Assembly: GCA_021732785.1 (NCBI GenBank)
Contig: JAKFUG010000003.1
Span: 124,001-188,000 of the forward strand
DNA from: Planctomycetaceae bacterium
GTDB lineage: Bacteria > Planctomycetota > Planctomycetia > Planctomycetales > Planctomycetaceae
Direction: 5' to 3'
Length of the DNA stretch: 64,000 nt
Positions 17,320-27,227 of the stretch are shown piece by piece. Both the position numbers and the translations under genes were made by a program. Positions within the stretch are counted from its first letter, which is position 1, and every line of letters starts with the position of its first letter. The notes under the pieces were generated by a model, which saw only the letters and a program-made list of their open reading frames with translations, had not been told where the DNA came from and did not search any database.

Positions 17320-17384
17320 TGGCTTCCTTTACGTTCTTGCTATCCACCTGCCACTGACCACTATCCACTGACTCGAAACCCATC

Positions 17385-18593
17385 ATGCCTCACGAAATTC
17401 GTTTGCCGCGACTCGGCTGGTCCATGGAAGAGGGAACGTTCGTCGGTTGGCTGAAGATGCCCGGTGCGGACGTCTCCGTCGGCGAGCCGTTGTTTGAACT
17501 CGAAGGCGAGAAGGCCACGCAGGAGATCGAATCGCTGGATGCGGGGGAACTCTACATCCCGCCCGATGCCCCCAAACCCGGCAGCACCATCCCGGTGGGG
17601 ACGCTGCTCGGTTATCTCCTCGCCAAAGGGGAGCCGTTACCGAGCGGCGATGCTCCGAAAGTGATCGTTCCCAGTCAGGACATCATTGAACCCGCCCCGG
17701 CGATGACGTCGACCACAATGGCGACCGATGCACCGATCGCAACCACAACCGCTTCGGTCGCCAGCCCGCGAGCCAAACGTGTGGCCCAGGAACTCGGCGT
17801 CGATTGGCAAACGCTCAAGGGAACGGGGAAAGACGGTCGGGTCCGCGAAACCGATGTCCGCGCGGCCTCCACGGTCGCCGTTCCGACAGCAGTGGGGCTT
17901 CCCGTCGGCATCACGGCACGGCGAAAAGCGATTGCCGAGCGTTTGCGGACGAGTGTCGAACGGACGATTCCCGTCACGTTGACGACGGAGGCCGACGCCG
18001 CGGGGATTGTGACATTGCGCGAACAATTCAAAGCCGCGAAATCGGCGGTGATCCCGGCCTTCACCGACATCATGGCCTGCCTCATTGCGAAGGTGTTGCC
18101 GCGGCATCCGCAGATCGCCGTGCGCTGGGATTCCGCCCGGTCCACATTGGTCGCGGTCCCGGCGGATCAATATCACATCGGCATCGCCGTCGACACGCCG
18201 GATGGATTGCTCGTTCCGCTGGTGCGCGACGTGGGCCGCACGCCGCTGTTAAAAATTGCAACGGAATCGAAGGGATTGATCGAACGAGCCCGTCATGGCC
18301 GATTGACGATTGCCGAAATGCAATCGGGCGTACTGACGATTTCGAATCTCGGTTCATACGGCATTAATGGCTTCACGCCGATCATCAATTATCCCGAGAT
18401 CGCGATTCTGGGATTGGGGGCGGTCCGTCGCGAAGCCGTGGTGACGGACGATGACCGCATCGTGCCGGGTTTGCGGATGACGCTCAGCCTGACATTCGAT
18501 CACGCCGCGATTGACGGTGCCCCCGCCGCCGCGTTTTTGAAAGATGTGGCGCACGCGGTAAAGAACGCCGCCGCAATTTTGCTGGGGGCGTGA
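17385..18593 (+). CDS. 2-oxo acid dehydrogenase E2 (dihydrolipoyl acyltransferase)
   Basis: 402 residues. A lipoyl domain (1-80) carries the modified lysine at position 43 in ELEGEKATQEIES; an Ala/Thr-rich linker (about 88-125) follows, then a peripheral-subunit-binding domain (ASPRAKRVAQELGVDW...GKDGRVRETDV, about 125-160), then the catalytic domain (about 175-402). The active-site motif DHAAIDG places His373 and Asp377. The protein forms the core of the complex in the cytoplasm and receives acyl groups from the E1 encoded just upstream; the two are almost certainly co-transcribed. The chloramphenicol-acetyltransferase-type active site is intact. Confidence 0.9.
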   Translation: MPHEIRLPRLGWSMEEGTFVGWLKMPGADVSVGEPLFELEGEKATQEIESLDAGELYIPPDAPKPGSTIPVGTLLGYLLAKGEPLPSGDAPKVIVPSQDIIEPAPAMTSTTMATDAPIATTTASVASPRAKRVAQELGVDWQTLKGTGKDGRVRETDVRAASTVAVPTAVGLPVGITARRKAIAERLRTSVERTIPVTLTTEADAAGIVTLREQFKAAKSAVIPAFTDIMACLIAKVLPRHPQIAVRWDSARSTLVAVPADQYHIGIAVDTPDGLLVPLVRDVGRTPLLKIATESKGLIERARHGRLTIAEMQSGVLTISNLGSYGINGFTPIINYPEIAILGLGAVRREAVVTDDDRIVPGLRMTLSLTFDHAAIDGAPAAAFLKDVAHAVKNAAAILLGA

Positions 18594-18613
18594 CCGGAGT
18601 TTTTCAAATCCGT

Positions 18614-20812
18614 TTACCGATCAAAATTCCAGATCGAGTTCAGTCGTGCCGCAGTGAGTTCACGGAACTCCGCTGCCCCGCCTTTTACCGCGACGCTCAC
18701 TCCCACGGCTTTCGGCTGCGGAATGACCGGCAGCGGGATGTATGTCAATCCGTCGCTGGCCCATACGGTCAGCAGGGTGCGGTCGGCGATGAGGATCAGC
18801 TTCTGCACGCCGTCGACCAGTGGTGCCGGGGCGCGGTGGTTGCCGATCACGATTTCCTGCTTCGCGGTGTCATAGTGGACGTCGATGCCGCGCACCTGGA
18901 AAGTGACAGCGCTGTCGGCTGTGGGACGAAAGTCGGCACGGATTTCGAGCAGTTCGCTGGAGACCTCCACCAGCGGATTCGCATCACCCGGTTGCAGCTT
19001 TATGGCGCCGACTTGCCAGCTTTGGACACGGAGTGAGGCCGCTTCCTTGATGGGTTGCCAGCGCAACCGCGGGCCGTCCTTCGTGCTACGGAGTTCCAGC
19101 GTGCAAGGAATCGTGAGCAACTGATTGAACGGCATGCCCGGGGACGCGGCCTGGCCCCAGCCGATCTGAATCCGCCGACCATCGGGGACATCGCTGTAGG
19201 TCTGTGCGGCATAGAATCCCCGCCCGCGATGTCCCGGTAGCTTCGGCGTTTCCGCGGTGAATTTCTCGCCGTCAAACCGGCCCACAAAGTATTCGCTGCT
19301 GGCCCCGGTCAGAATCCATTTTTCATTTTTTGCGTCGCCGTCGATGGTCAGCGGGAAAAAGTCCGGGCACTCAAACAACCCCGGTGTCTGGCTGCGCAGC
19401 GTCCAATCTTTCAGGTTCTTCGACGTGAAGAAATGAATCGTGTGCTCGGTCTTCGAACCATCGCCGTCCTGTTTCGGCCGCGGCACCTCCACGTACAACG
19501 TCAGCACCCATTGCTGTGACGGTTCATGCCAGAGGACTTTCGGATCGCGATTGCCGCCGGTGATCTGCGGGATGATCGGATTGCCGGCGTACTTGGTGAA
19601 CGTGCGGCCGTCGTGACTGTAAGCGAGGCATTGCGTCGTCGGATTCCCCGCCGCGGTGTAGAAGAGGAGCATCGGCGGTTGGCCATCTTTGCCGAGGCCG
19701 CTGGCGTTCTTCCAGTCGACCACCGCGCTGCCGCTGAACATCGGGCCCATGTCGTCGGGATACAACGCCTCGCCCTGTTCCCGCCAGTGCAGCAGGTCGC
19801 GACTCGTAGCGTGTCCCCAGTGCATGTTCCCCCAGTTCCAGCCATACGGGTTATGTTGGAAGAAGAGGTGATATTCGCCGTGGAAAAACACGAGACCATT
19901 CGGATCGTTGAGCCAGCCCCGCTGCGGTGAGAACTGCAACTGCGGCCGCAGCGCTTCGTGGTACAGGTTGTCACCACCGAGGAACGTCTCACTCTGCGGC
20001 AACTCCGTCAGCGCTGTCGAGCCTTCCGGCAAAACGTCAGCCACCACGTTCAACGTCTGTCCGTTCCACGCGGAGACATCCAGCGGGGCCCACCAGTCGG
20101 GCTTTTCATCGGCGAGTTCGATATCGAAGCGTCGCAGCACGGTCTCGCCCTGCCGAACCGTCACCACGCGCGGTTTCGCCCCCGTTTTGACGGGGAAATG
20201 AAGCCATTTCTTCTCGATCCGCACTTCTCGTGACGCATTCCGAATCAACGGGACCGGCGGCGTGGCGATCCGGGTCTCGCCGCGGTCATCGGTCTGCACG
20301 ATGTGATCGACATTGATATGGCCCCAGCCGCCGGTGCGATTATCGATGATCGCGATCACCCCGTCGCGGCCGACGAACTCAGCGACATCCCACGCCAGCG
20401 GTTCGAGCCGTTCACTGCCACCGCTGACCGTGTTCGGTCCCGTGGCCGTGCGGACGACCTTGCCATCGACGAGCAGATTCATGCACGTTTCATCGGCCCA
20501 TCCGCCCCCGCCGACGAGAAATGTGATGAACTTCCGTTCGAGCTTGAATGGCGGGGAGGTGAGCGTTCCCACGGGGTTATCGCCGCCGTTGAATGTATTC
20601 ACCAGTCCTTTGCCGATGAAGCCTTCCACGGGCATCTGCCCCGGCAACGCCCCCGGTGCGGGCAGTTTGCCAAAGGCGGTGCCGGTCACTTTCCACGCGC
20701 CGTAATCGGGGCCTTCAAAGTCGGCGATCACGATGGGCACCGATTGCCCCGCGGCGATACAGGGAGCAAGCGTGAGTGCGAAAACGAACAGGACGAACCT
20801 TGGCTGTTGCAT
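18614..20812 (-). CDS. Secreted glycoside hydrolase family 32 enzyme (fructan hydrolase/invertase type)
   Basis: 732 residues from the ATG at 20812, chosen because it starts a clear signal peptide (MQQPRFVLFVFALTLAPCIAAG). Residues about 25-290 are an N-terminal beta domain found on some bacterial GH32 proteins. The five-bladed catalytic propeller carries WLNDPNG (nucleophile Asp near 303), RDPKV (near 423) and ECPDFF (acid/base Glu near 480). A C-terminal beta sandwich follows (about 590-732). Enzymes of this family hydrolyse beta-fructosides such as levan, inulin or sucrose outside the cell. It converges on the E2 gene. No transporter or fructokinase is near. Confidence 0.9.
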   Translation of the reverse strand: MQQPRFVLFVFALTLAPCIAAGQSVPIVIADFEGPDYGAWKVTGTAFGKLPAPGALPGQMPVEGFIGKGLVNTFNGGDNPVGTLTSPPFKLERKFITFLVGGGGWADETCMNLLVDGKVVRTATGPNTVSGGSERLEPLAWDVAEFVGRDGVIAIIDNRTGGWGHINVDHIVQTDDRGETRIATPPVPLIRNASREVRIEKKWLHFPVKTGAKPRVVTVRQGETVLRRFDIELADEKPDWWAPLDVSAWNGQTLNVVADVLPEGSTALTELPQSETFLGGDNLYHEALRPQLQFSPQRGWLNDPNGLVFFHGEYHLFFQHNPYGWNWGNMHWGHATSRDLLHWREQGEALYPDDMGPMFSGSAVVDWKNASGLGKDGQPPMLLFYTAAGNPTTQCLAYSHDGRTFTKYAGNPIIPQITGGNRDPKVLWHEPSQQWVLTLYVEVPRPKQDGDGSKTEHTIHFFTSKNLKDWTLRSQTPGLFECPDFFPLTIDGDAKNEKWILTGASSEYFVGRFDGEKFTAETPKLPGHRGRGFYAAQTYSDVPDGRRIQIGWGQAASPGMPFNQLLTIPCTLELRSTKDGPRLRWQPIKEAASLRVQSWQVGAIKLQPGDANPLVEVSSELLEIRADFRPTADSAVTFQVRGIDVHYDTAKQEIVIGNHRAPAPLVDGVQKLILIADRTLLTVWASDGLTYIPLPVIPQPKAVGVSVAVKGGAAEFRELTAARLNSIWNFDR

Positions 20813-20940
20813 GGATTGAAGCCACTCAGAGATGTCATATCGAAGTTGTTGCAGAAATGAAGCCGATTGCAGGCTGCCATCTTGCACCATACCCGTTTCT
20901 CACGCTTCGGGCCAATGTCGATGGCGGATCGCGTCACTCC

Positions 20941-20973
20941 GGTCGTCTCGCCCCCGTCTGCGGGGGAGAGGGG
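20941..20973. repeat. Fragment of the 116-bp palindromic repeat
   Basis: The segment around GTCTCGCCCCCGTCTGCGGG followed by GGAGAGGGG matches one end of the repeat copies at 23789, 25318 and 27021. The rest of the element is missing. Confidence 0.6.
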
Positions 20974-20989
20974 ATAATATTCGTATCGC

Positions 20990-21562
20990 CTATGGCAAGG
21001 TGCGAACGAACTCGCTCACCGGCGTGCGCGTCTGTTGCGGATTCGCCTGGGGATAGCCGTACCAGATCAAACCCACCACGCGAACTTTGGTCGCATCGAG
21101 ATCGAGTAACTGGAAAAACTCCGGATGACGTGTGACGTCGCCGGTCGACCATTTGGTTCCGACGCCGGTGCTCCACAGGGCGAGCGAAAGATTCTGAATC
21201 GCGCAGCAGCACGCGGCGTAATCTTCTTCCTGCAACATGGAGTCGGTCGACAAGGGGCACGTCACCACCAGCCAGCCCGGCACGCGCGACCATTGTTTCC
21301 GTTTGGATTCAGCGGCTTCCGGACCTTTCTTTTCTTCGATGAGACGGGCATTCAATTCGACTACGGCGGCGGCCATTTCCGGACCGAGCTTCAGGAACCG
21401 CCACGGCTCGGTCTTGCGATGGTTCGGGGCCCACGTCGCCAATTCCAAAGCGGCATCCACAATCGCCGCTGAGGGAAGGTCCGGTTCGAACGCGCCGACA
21501 GTCCGCCGATGTCGTAATACGTCCGCGACGGCGGCAGGAATCGTTTCCGGTCGAGTCATCAT
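20990..21562 (-). CDS. Nitroreductase-family protein
   Basis: 190 residues; GGAGA lies directly before two ATGs. The N-terminal RHRRTVGAFEPDLP and ATWAPNHRKTEPWRFL segments are the FMN-contact regions of the nitroreductase family, and VGTKWSTGDVTRHPEF and VVGLIWYGYP the C-terminal ones. These dimers use FMN and NAD(P)H to reduce nitro compounds or quinones; the physiological substrate is not deducible. The length is typical of the short YdjA-like group. It is transcribed toward the GH32 gene. Confidence 0.82.
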   Translation of the reverse strand: MMTRPETIPAAVADVLRHRRTVGAFEPDLPSAAIVDAALELATWAPNHRKTEPWRFLKLGPEMAAAVVELNARLIEEKKGPEAAESKRKQWSRVPGWLVVTCPLSTDSMLQEEDYAACCCAIQNLSLALWSTGVGTKWSTGDVTRHPEFFQLLDLDATKVRVVGLIWYGYPQANPQQTRTPVSEFVRTLP

Positions 21563-21623
21563 GTCTCCGATGGTTCGTTACGTCGGCGAGCGGGAGGACG
21601 TGAGTCCCCCCGCTCGCCTCTGA

Positions 21624-23738
<2,115 letters not shown>

Positions 23739-23788
23739 CGGATGTCGATAGAGAGTCCGTTCGAGAATTGCGCACGGGTGATGCTTCC

Positions 23789-23901
23789 GGTCCCCTCACC
23801 CCTGTCCGCGGGGGAGAGGGCGAGGGGGTGTGTTGCAACACTCGGCCTCCTCATCCGGCCTATCGGACACATCTTCCCCCGCAGACGGGGGAGAAGGGAC
23901 C
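23789..23901 (+). repeat. 116-bp palindromic repeat, copy A
   Basis: Begins GGTCCCCTC and ends GAGAAGGGACC, with CCGCGGGGGAGAGGG near the left end and CTCCTCATCCGGCC in the middle. It has the same orientation as copy B and is more diverged in the centre. Confidence 0.8.
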
Positions 23902-23930
23902 AAATGAATCCGTGGGATGTTCTCAATCCA

Positions 23931-24104
23931 TCATCGCGGCGGGTTTGACGGTGGAACGTGTTCCCCGCACGAGAACTCGTTGTCATGCTTGGCGCGATCG
24001 TGTTTCGGTTTGTTGAGCAGCGCACAACCGGTCGCGGTGATCGCAAGCCAGCCGACGAGCAGCGCGGTCCATCCCGAATGACGTGGTGGGGGCGATGTAG
24101 TCAT
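23931..24104 (-). CDS. Tiny predicted lipoprotein
   Basis: 57 residues: MTTSPPPRHSGWTALLVGWL at the start, then a hydrophobic run ending ATATGC-like (ITATGC, Cys27) that resembles a lipobox, then a charged tail KPKHDRAKHDNEF with a second Cys. It starts 20 bases after the stop of the CX4CH gene on the same strand, so it is probably the last gene of that transcript. Its reading frame is short but coherent: hydrophobic core, Cys and polar tail in the right order. Function unknown; it might be a small envelope partner of the upstream protein. Confidence 0.5.
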   Translation of the reverse strand: MTTSPPPRHSGWTALLVGWLAITATGCALLNKPKHDRAKHDNEFSCGEHVPPSNPPR

Positions 24105-24123
24105 CGTCGATCAATCACTCCGG

Positions 24124-25284
24124 TTAACGTAGTCGGCGGGGCGGCGTCGAAGCGCTCGTCCCGTATTTCTGGTTGAAAGCTTCCGGATCAAAGGCGTCGT
24201 TGGCGCGACGCAATGTCATTCCGGAGGGGAGCACGTTCTTCGTGGTGGTCTCGATTTTTGGTGTCGACGGATCTTCAAAACTGGCGGGAGTGATTCCCGC
24301 CGGCGGAGTCTCGTTCCGGCTCGCGGCGACCGATGCCACGGCGTCCGCTTCGTCTAAACGGCGCGGCGGCGTTCCCTTGGCTTTCGGCAACGGCTTGCCA
24401 TTCTTCGATTTCAACTGCGCTTGCCGCGCGAGCTTGGCCTGTTCGGCGCGCTGGTCCGCAGTAACGGCGATGACCCAATCCTGAATCGACCGCAGTTGCT
24501 CGGCTCCTTGCGAACCGCCGAACGTGGTGATCGATTGGCCGCCGTGCTGGCCGCGGGCCATGCCCAACAGTTTGCTGCCCTGCGGATCGTCGGTATTGAT
24601 GTACTTCATCACCACGGCGAGATTTTTCTCCGCCAGGCGGCGATGGTTCCGCGTCTCGATGCGGACATGCGACAGGCGAAACTCGCTGGTGGACTCCGAA
24701 CTATGGCAACTCGCGCCGCCACAGCGGTTGATCAGCAGCGGTTGAATCCGCGTGGTGAACGCGGCCGCGGTCGTCTTCGAGAGTCCGCCGAGCGATTCGA
24801 CTTCCTGCACGAGAAAGCCATCGCTGCTGACCGGGGCATTGGACCGCGGTTTCGGTTGCGCGAGGAGTTGTTCTTCCAACCGCTGGAGCATTTTCCGCGC
24901 GGTTTCGTTTTCGGGATCACGCCGCAAAGCGCGATGCAGTTCGTCGCGGGCTTCGTCATACAGCCGGTACGAAATCCCCCATTCGGCGAGTTGAATCAGC
25001 GACGTCGCACTGGGATCGGTCAGCGATTCGCGCTGAATGCGGTAGGCATCGCGCAGATCCCGGGCGACGCAGCGGACCTGCTCTTTCGGGACGAACACGG
25101 TTCCGCCCAGCTTTTCGATCGCGTACCCGCCGGCTTGAATCGTGATGTCGCCGTTCATGGTGCGACCATCGGTCATCACCATGAGTTTCGGGAGCGTGGT
25201 TTTCGGAGTTTCTGCTGCAATGGCTACGGAAGTCCATGCGAGTGCCGCAGCAACGACGAGGCGCGTAATGTCTGGACTTCGCAT
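24124..25284 (-). CDS. Planctomycete exported protein with CX4CH motif
   Basis: 386 residues from the ATG at 25284; the frame opens nine codons earlier but this start gives a signal peptide (MRSPDITRLVVAAALAWTSV). The first part has TPKTTLPKLMVMTDGRTMNG, a short beta domain, then a helical TPR-like region (YDEARDELHRALRRDPENETA). Near the middle, LINRCGGASCHSS is a CX4CH pattern similar in context to planctomycete cytochrome c-like domains (QPLLINRC...SCH), but with four residues between the cysteines, which is not the usual CXXCH. Later EFRLSHVRI and LLGMARGQHGGQ fit that domain. The C-terminal ~120 residues are low complexity. Heme binding is therefore uncertain. Confidence 0.6.
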   Translation of the reverse strand: MRSPDITRLVVAAALAWTSVAIAAETPKTTLPKLMVMTDGRTMNGDITIQAGGYAIEKLGGTVFVPKEQVRCVARDLRDAYRIQRESLTDPSATSLIQLAEWGISYRLYDEARDELHRALRRDPENETARKMLQRLEEQLLAQPKPRSNAPVSSDGFLVQEVESLGGLSKTTAAAFTTRIQPLLINRCGGASCHSSESTSEFRLSHVRIETRNHRRLAEKNLAVVMKYINTDDPQGSKLLGMARGQHGGQSITTFGGSQGAEQLRSIQDWVIAVTADQRAEQAKLARQAQLKSKNGKPLPKAKGTPPRRLDEADAVASVAASRNETPPAGITPASFEDPSTPKIETTTKNVLPSGMTLRRANDAFDPEAFNQKYGTSASTPPRRLR

Positions 25285-25736
25285 GGTCAGACCTTGTTTC
25301 AGGACGGGCAATCCTCCGGTCCCCTCGCCCCCGTCCGCGGGGGAGAGGGTTAGGGTGAGGGGGTCGTTTGAAACGCTCGCCCCCTCATCCGGCCTTCGGC
25401 CACCTTCTCCCCCGCAGACGGGGGAGAAGGGACCATTTCCATGCCGAAATGACTCGATTTCAAGTTACTTGTTTCATTCAACCTGACTTGCGCGGACCGT
25501 AGGGCAGCGGCGAAAACACGTCAATTCCCGAACGGGTTGGGACAACGTCCGCCCGGCTCATTTTCCGGTGAATCTTTGGGGGTCCGGCGGAAGTTGCCGG
25601 TTTTGGGCGAAACCGGGGTTTGACGGAGCGGGCAGGACGGGTAAGATTTCTGGTCTACCGTGGGAAACGGTATGCGCGCAGCAGCTTTCGCGAGGCTCGC
25701 CGTGCGGGGTGATTACGCGACGGAAAGGAGTCCGTC
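25285..25736. other. Intergenic region between divergent genes
   Basis: Apart from the repeat at 25318-25434 I see no gene here. Promoters for the two flanking divergent genes should lie in it; no pair of boxes stands out. AAAGGAG (about 25722-25728) is the ribosome site of the phosphoesterase-like gene. Confidence 0.5.
25318..25434 (+). repeat. 116-bp palindromic repeat, copy B
   Basis: Begins GGTCCCCTCGCCCCCGTCCG and ends GACGGGGGAGAAGGGACC. The ends are partly inverted copies of each other and the centre carries CATCCGGCCTTCGGCCACC. It is the best-preserved copy here and lies between divergent genes. Confidence 0.85.
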
Positions 25737-26987
25737 ATGATGGCAATGCGGCTGCTGCATGCGGCCTCGGTGCAACTCGATGTCCCGCTCCGCGGTGTCG
25801 GAACGGTGCCGCGCGATCTGCTCGACCTCGTCTCGGCGGCGACTCTCACCGCCTGGGACCGAATCGTTGACGCCGCGGTCACCCATGATGTCGATGCACT
25901 CCTCTTAACCGGTGACACCTTCGACGCGGAAGACGGCAGTCTCGCCGCCGATGTGGCTTTGCGGCAGGGCTGCGAAAAACTCGCGGAACGGGAAATCGCC
26001 GTCTTTGTGGTGCCGGGTCCCAGAGATCCGTTATCGGCGTGGCAGGAAATTCCGTTTCTGCCCGACAACGTCACCGTCTTTGATTCCGAAGCCGATGCCC
26101 CCGTTGAACTCACCGACCGCGGCAAAACAAAATGGGTGATCTTGCCGGTCTCCGCGGGAACCGATCCCGCGCCGCCGGAACTCGATAAACTTCGCCTCCC
26201 CAAGAAAACCGGGACGGATCACCGCGCCGTCACCGTGGGGATGTTGTGGGAAGCCGACGGCGCAGCAGTGACCGGGGCGATGGCATCATCGACGCGGCTG
26301 GCTTCGCTGGACATGCTGCTTTGTTCCGACCGCGCGGGCTCGTCATCGCGCACCGTGTCCGAAGCGCAGATTCGCCGTCAGGGTTCGCCGCAGGGGATGA
26401 CGCCGTTCGAAACCGGCGCCCGCGGCGCGACACTCATTGAAGTCGACACGAACCGTAAAATTTCCACGCGGCTGTTACCGCTCGCGCCAATTCGTCGTGA
26501 GCGACTGACGGCGCGCTTGGAAGGCGTCCGGCACCGCGACGATCTGTGCGATCAGATGCTCGCGAAACTCGAAGAACTGCCCGTCTTTCCCGGCGAGGAA
26601 CTGCGGTTGGTCGAATGGATTTTCGAGGGGGCATCGCCGTCCTGGAAGCGATTGGATCTCGACGAAGCGGCCCTCGAGGCGATTGCCGATTCCTTGACGG
26701 AACTGACCGATCAACCGGGGAAGTTGCGGTCGCTGCATCGCGCGGCACCGTTATGGCAAGACGCGGTCGATGACAGCCAGATGAACGAGTTGTGGCGCGA
26801 TTACCTCGGGATCTTCGAGCGGCAGCCCACAATGGATGCCGCGGAATTACGGCGTCTGGCAACGGAACTGCGACCACAGCAGGCCGTTCCGGACGGCGTG
26901 TGGGAACGCTGGCTGCAACATGTCTCGCCGCAAGAAGTCGCCCGTCGCGCCCGCGGTTTCGGCCGCCGCTGGTTCGCCGGGGCATAG
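25737..26987 (+). CDS. SbcD/YhaO-like metallophosphoesterase homolog with altered active site
   Basis: 416 residues; AAAGGAG precedes the ATG. Overall order matches the YhaO/SbcD/Mre11 group: N-terminal phosphoesterase fold then a helical C-terminal region. But the metal motifs are changed: HAASVQLD (8-15) stands where family members have HAADLHLD (Asp and His lost); TGDTFD (58-63) is kept; VPGPRD (92-97) replaces xPGNHD (Asn-His lost); and I find no GHxH near residues 190-215. A nuclease of the normal two-metal kind is therefore doubtful; a structural partner of the ATPase is more likely. A YhaN-like ATPase gene follows after 240 bases, separated by a terminator and repeat. Confidence 0.75.
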   Translation: MMAMRLLHAASVQLDVPLRGVGTVPRDLLDLVSAATLTAWDRIVDAAVTHDVDALLLTGDTFDAEDGSLAADVALRQGCEKLAEREIAVFVVPGPRDPLSAWQEIPFLPDNVTVFDSEADAPVELTDRGKTKWVILPVSAGTDPAPPELDKLRLPKKTGTDHRAVTVGMLWEADGAAVTGAMASSTRLASLDMLLCSDRAGSSSRTVSEAQIRRQGSPQGMTPFETGARGATLIEVDTNRKISTRLLPLAPIRRERLTARLEGVRHRDDLCDQMLAKLEELPVFPGEELRLVEWIFEGASPSWKRLDLDEAALEAIADSLTELTDQPGKLRSLHRAAPLWQDAVDDSQMNELWRDYLGIFERQPTMDAAELRRLATELRPQQAVPDGVWERWLQHVSPQEVARRARGFGRRWFAGA

Positions 26988-27020
26988 AGGATTCCTGATT
27001 TAGACAAAGCGAACAACAGC

Positions 27021-27136
27021 GTCCCTTCTCCCCCGTCCGCGGGGGAGAAGGTGGCCGAAGGCCGGATGAGGGGGCGAACGGTTCAAACGGCCTCCTCACC
27101 CTGGCCCTCTCCCCCCCAGACGGGGGCGAGGGGACC
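27021..27136 (-). repeat. 116-bp palindromic repeat, copy C (inverted)
   Basis: The minus strand of this block matches copy B almost throughout, with CATCCGGCCTTCGGCCACC conserved. It sits between the phosphoesterase-like and YhaN-like genes, just before a terminator hairpin. Confidence 0.85.
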
Positions 27137-27149
27137 GGAATAGCAGAAG

Positions 27150-27179
27150 CCCAGGGACTGCCGTCCCTGGGATGTTTTT
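27150..27179 (+). terminator. Rho-independent terminator after the phosphoesterase-like gene
   Basis: CCCAGGGAC (27150-27158) and GTCCCTGGG (27163-27171) form a perfect 9-bp stem with a four-base loop, followed by ATGTTTTTG. The AGAAGCCCAGGGA sequence recurs in the hairpin at 54677-54698. Confidence 0.75.
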
Positions 27180-27227
27180 GAGCAGAGTCCGAATGAGCGA
27201 TCAATCGGGAACGGGGGGCATCGCCCG

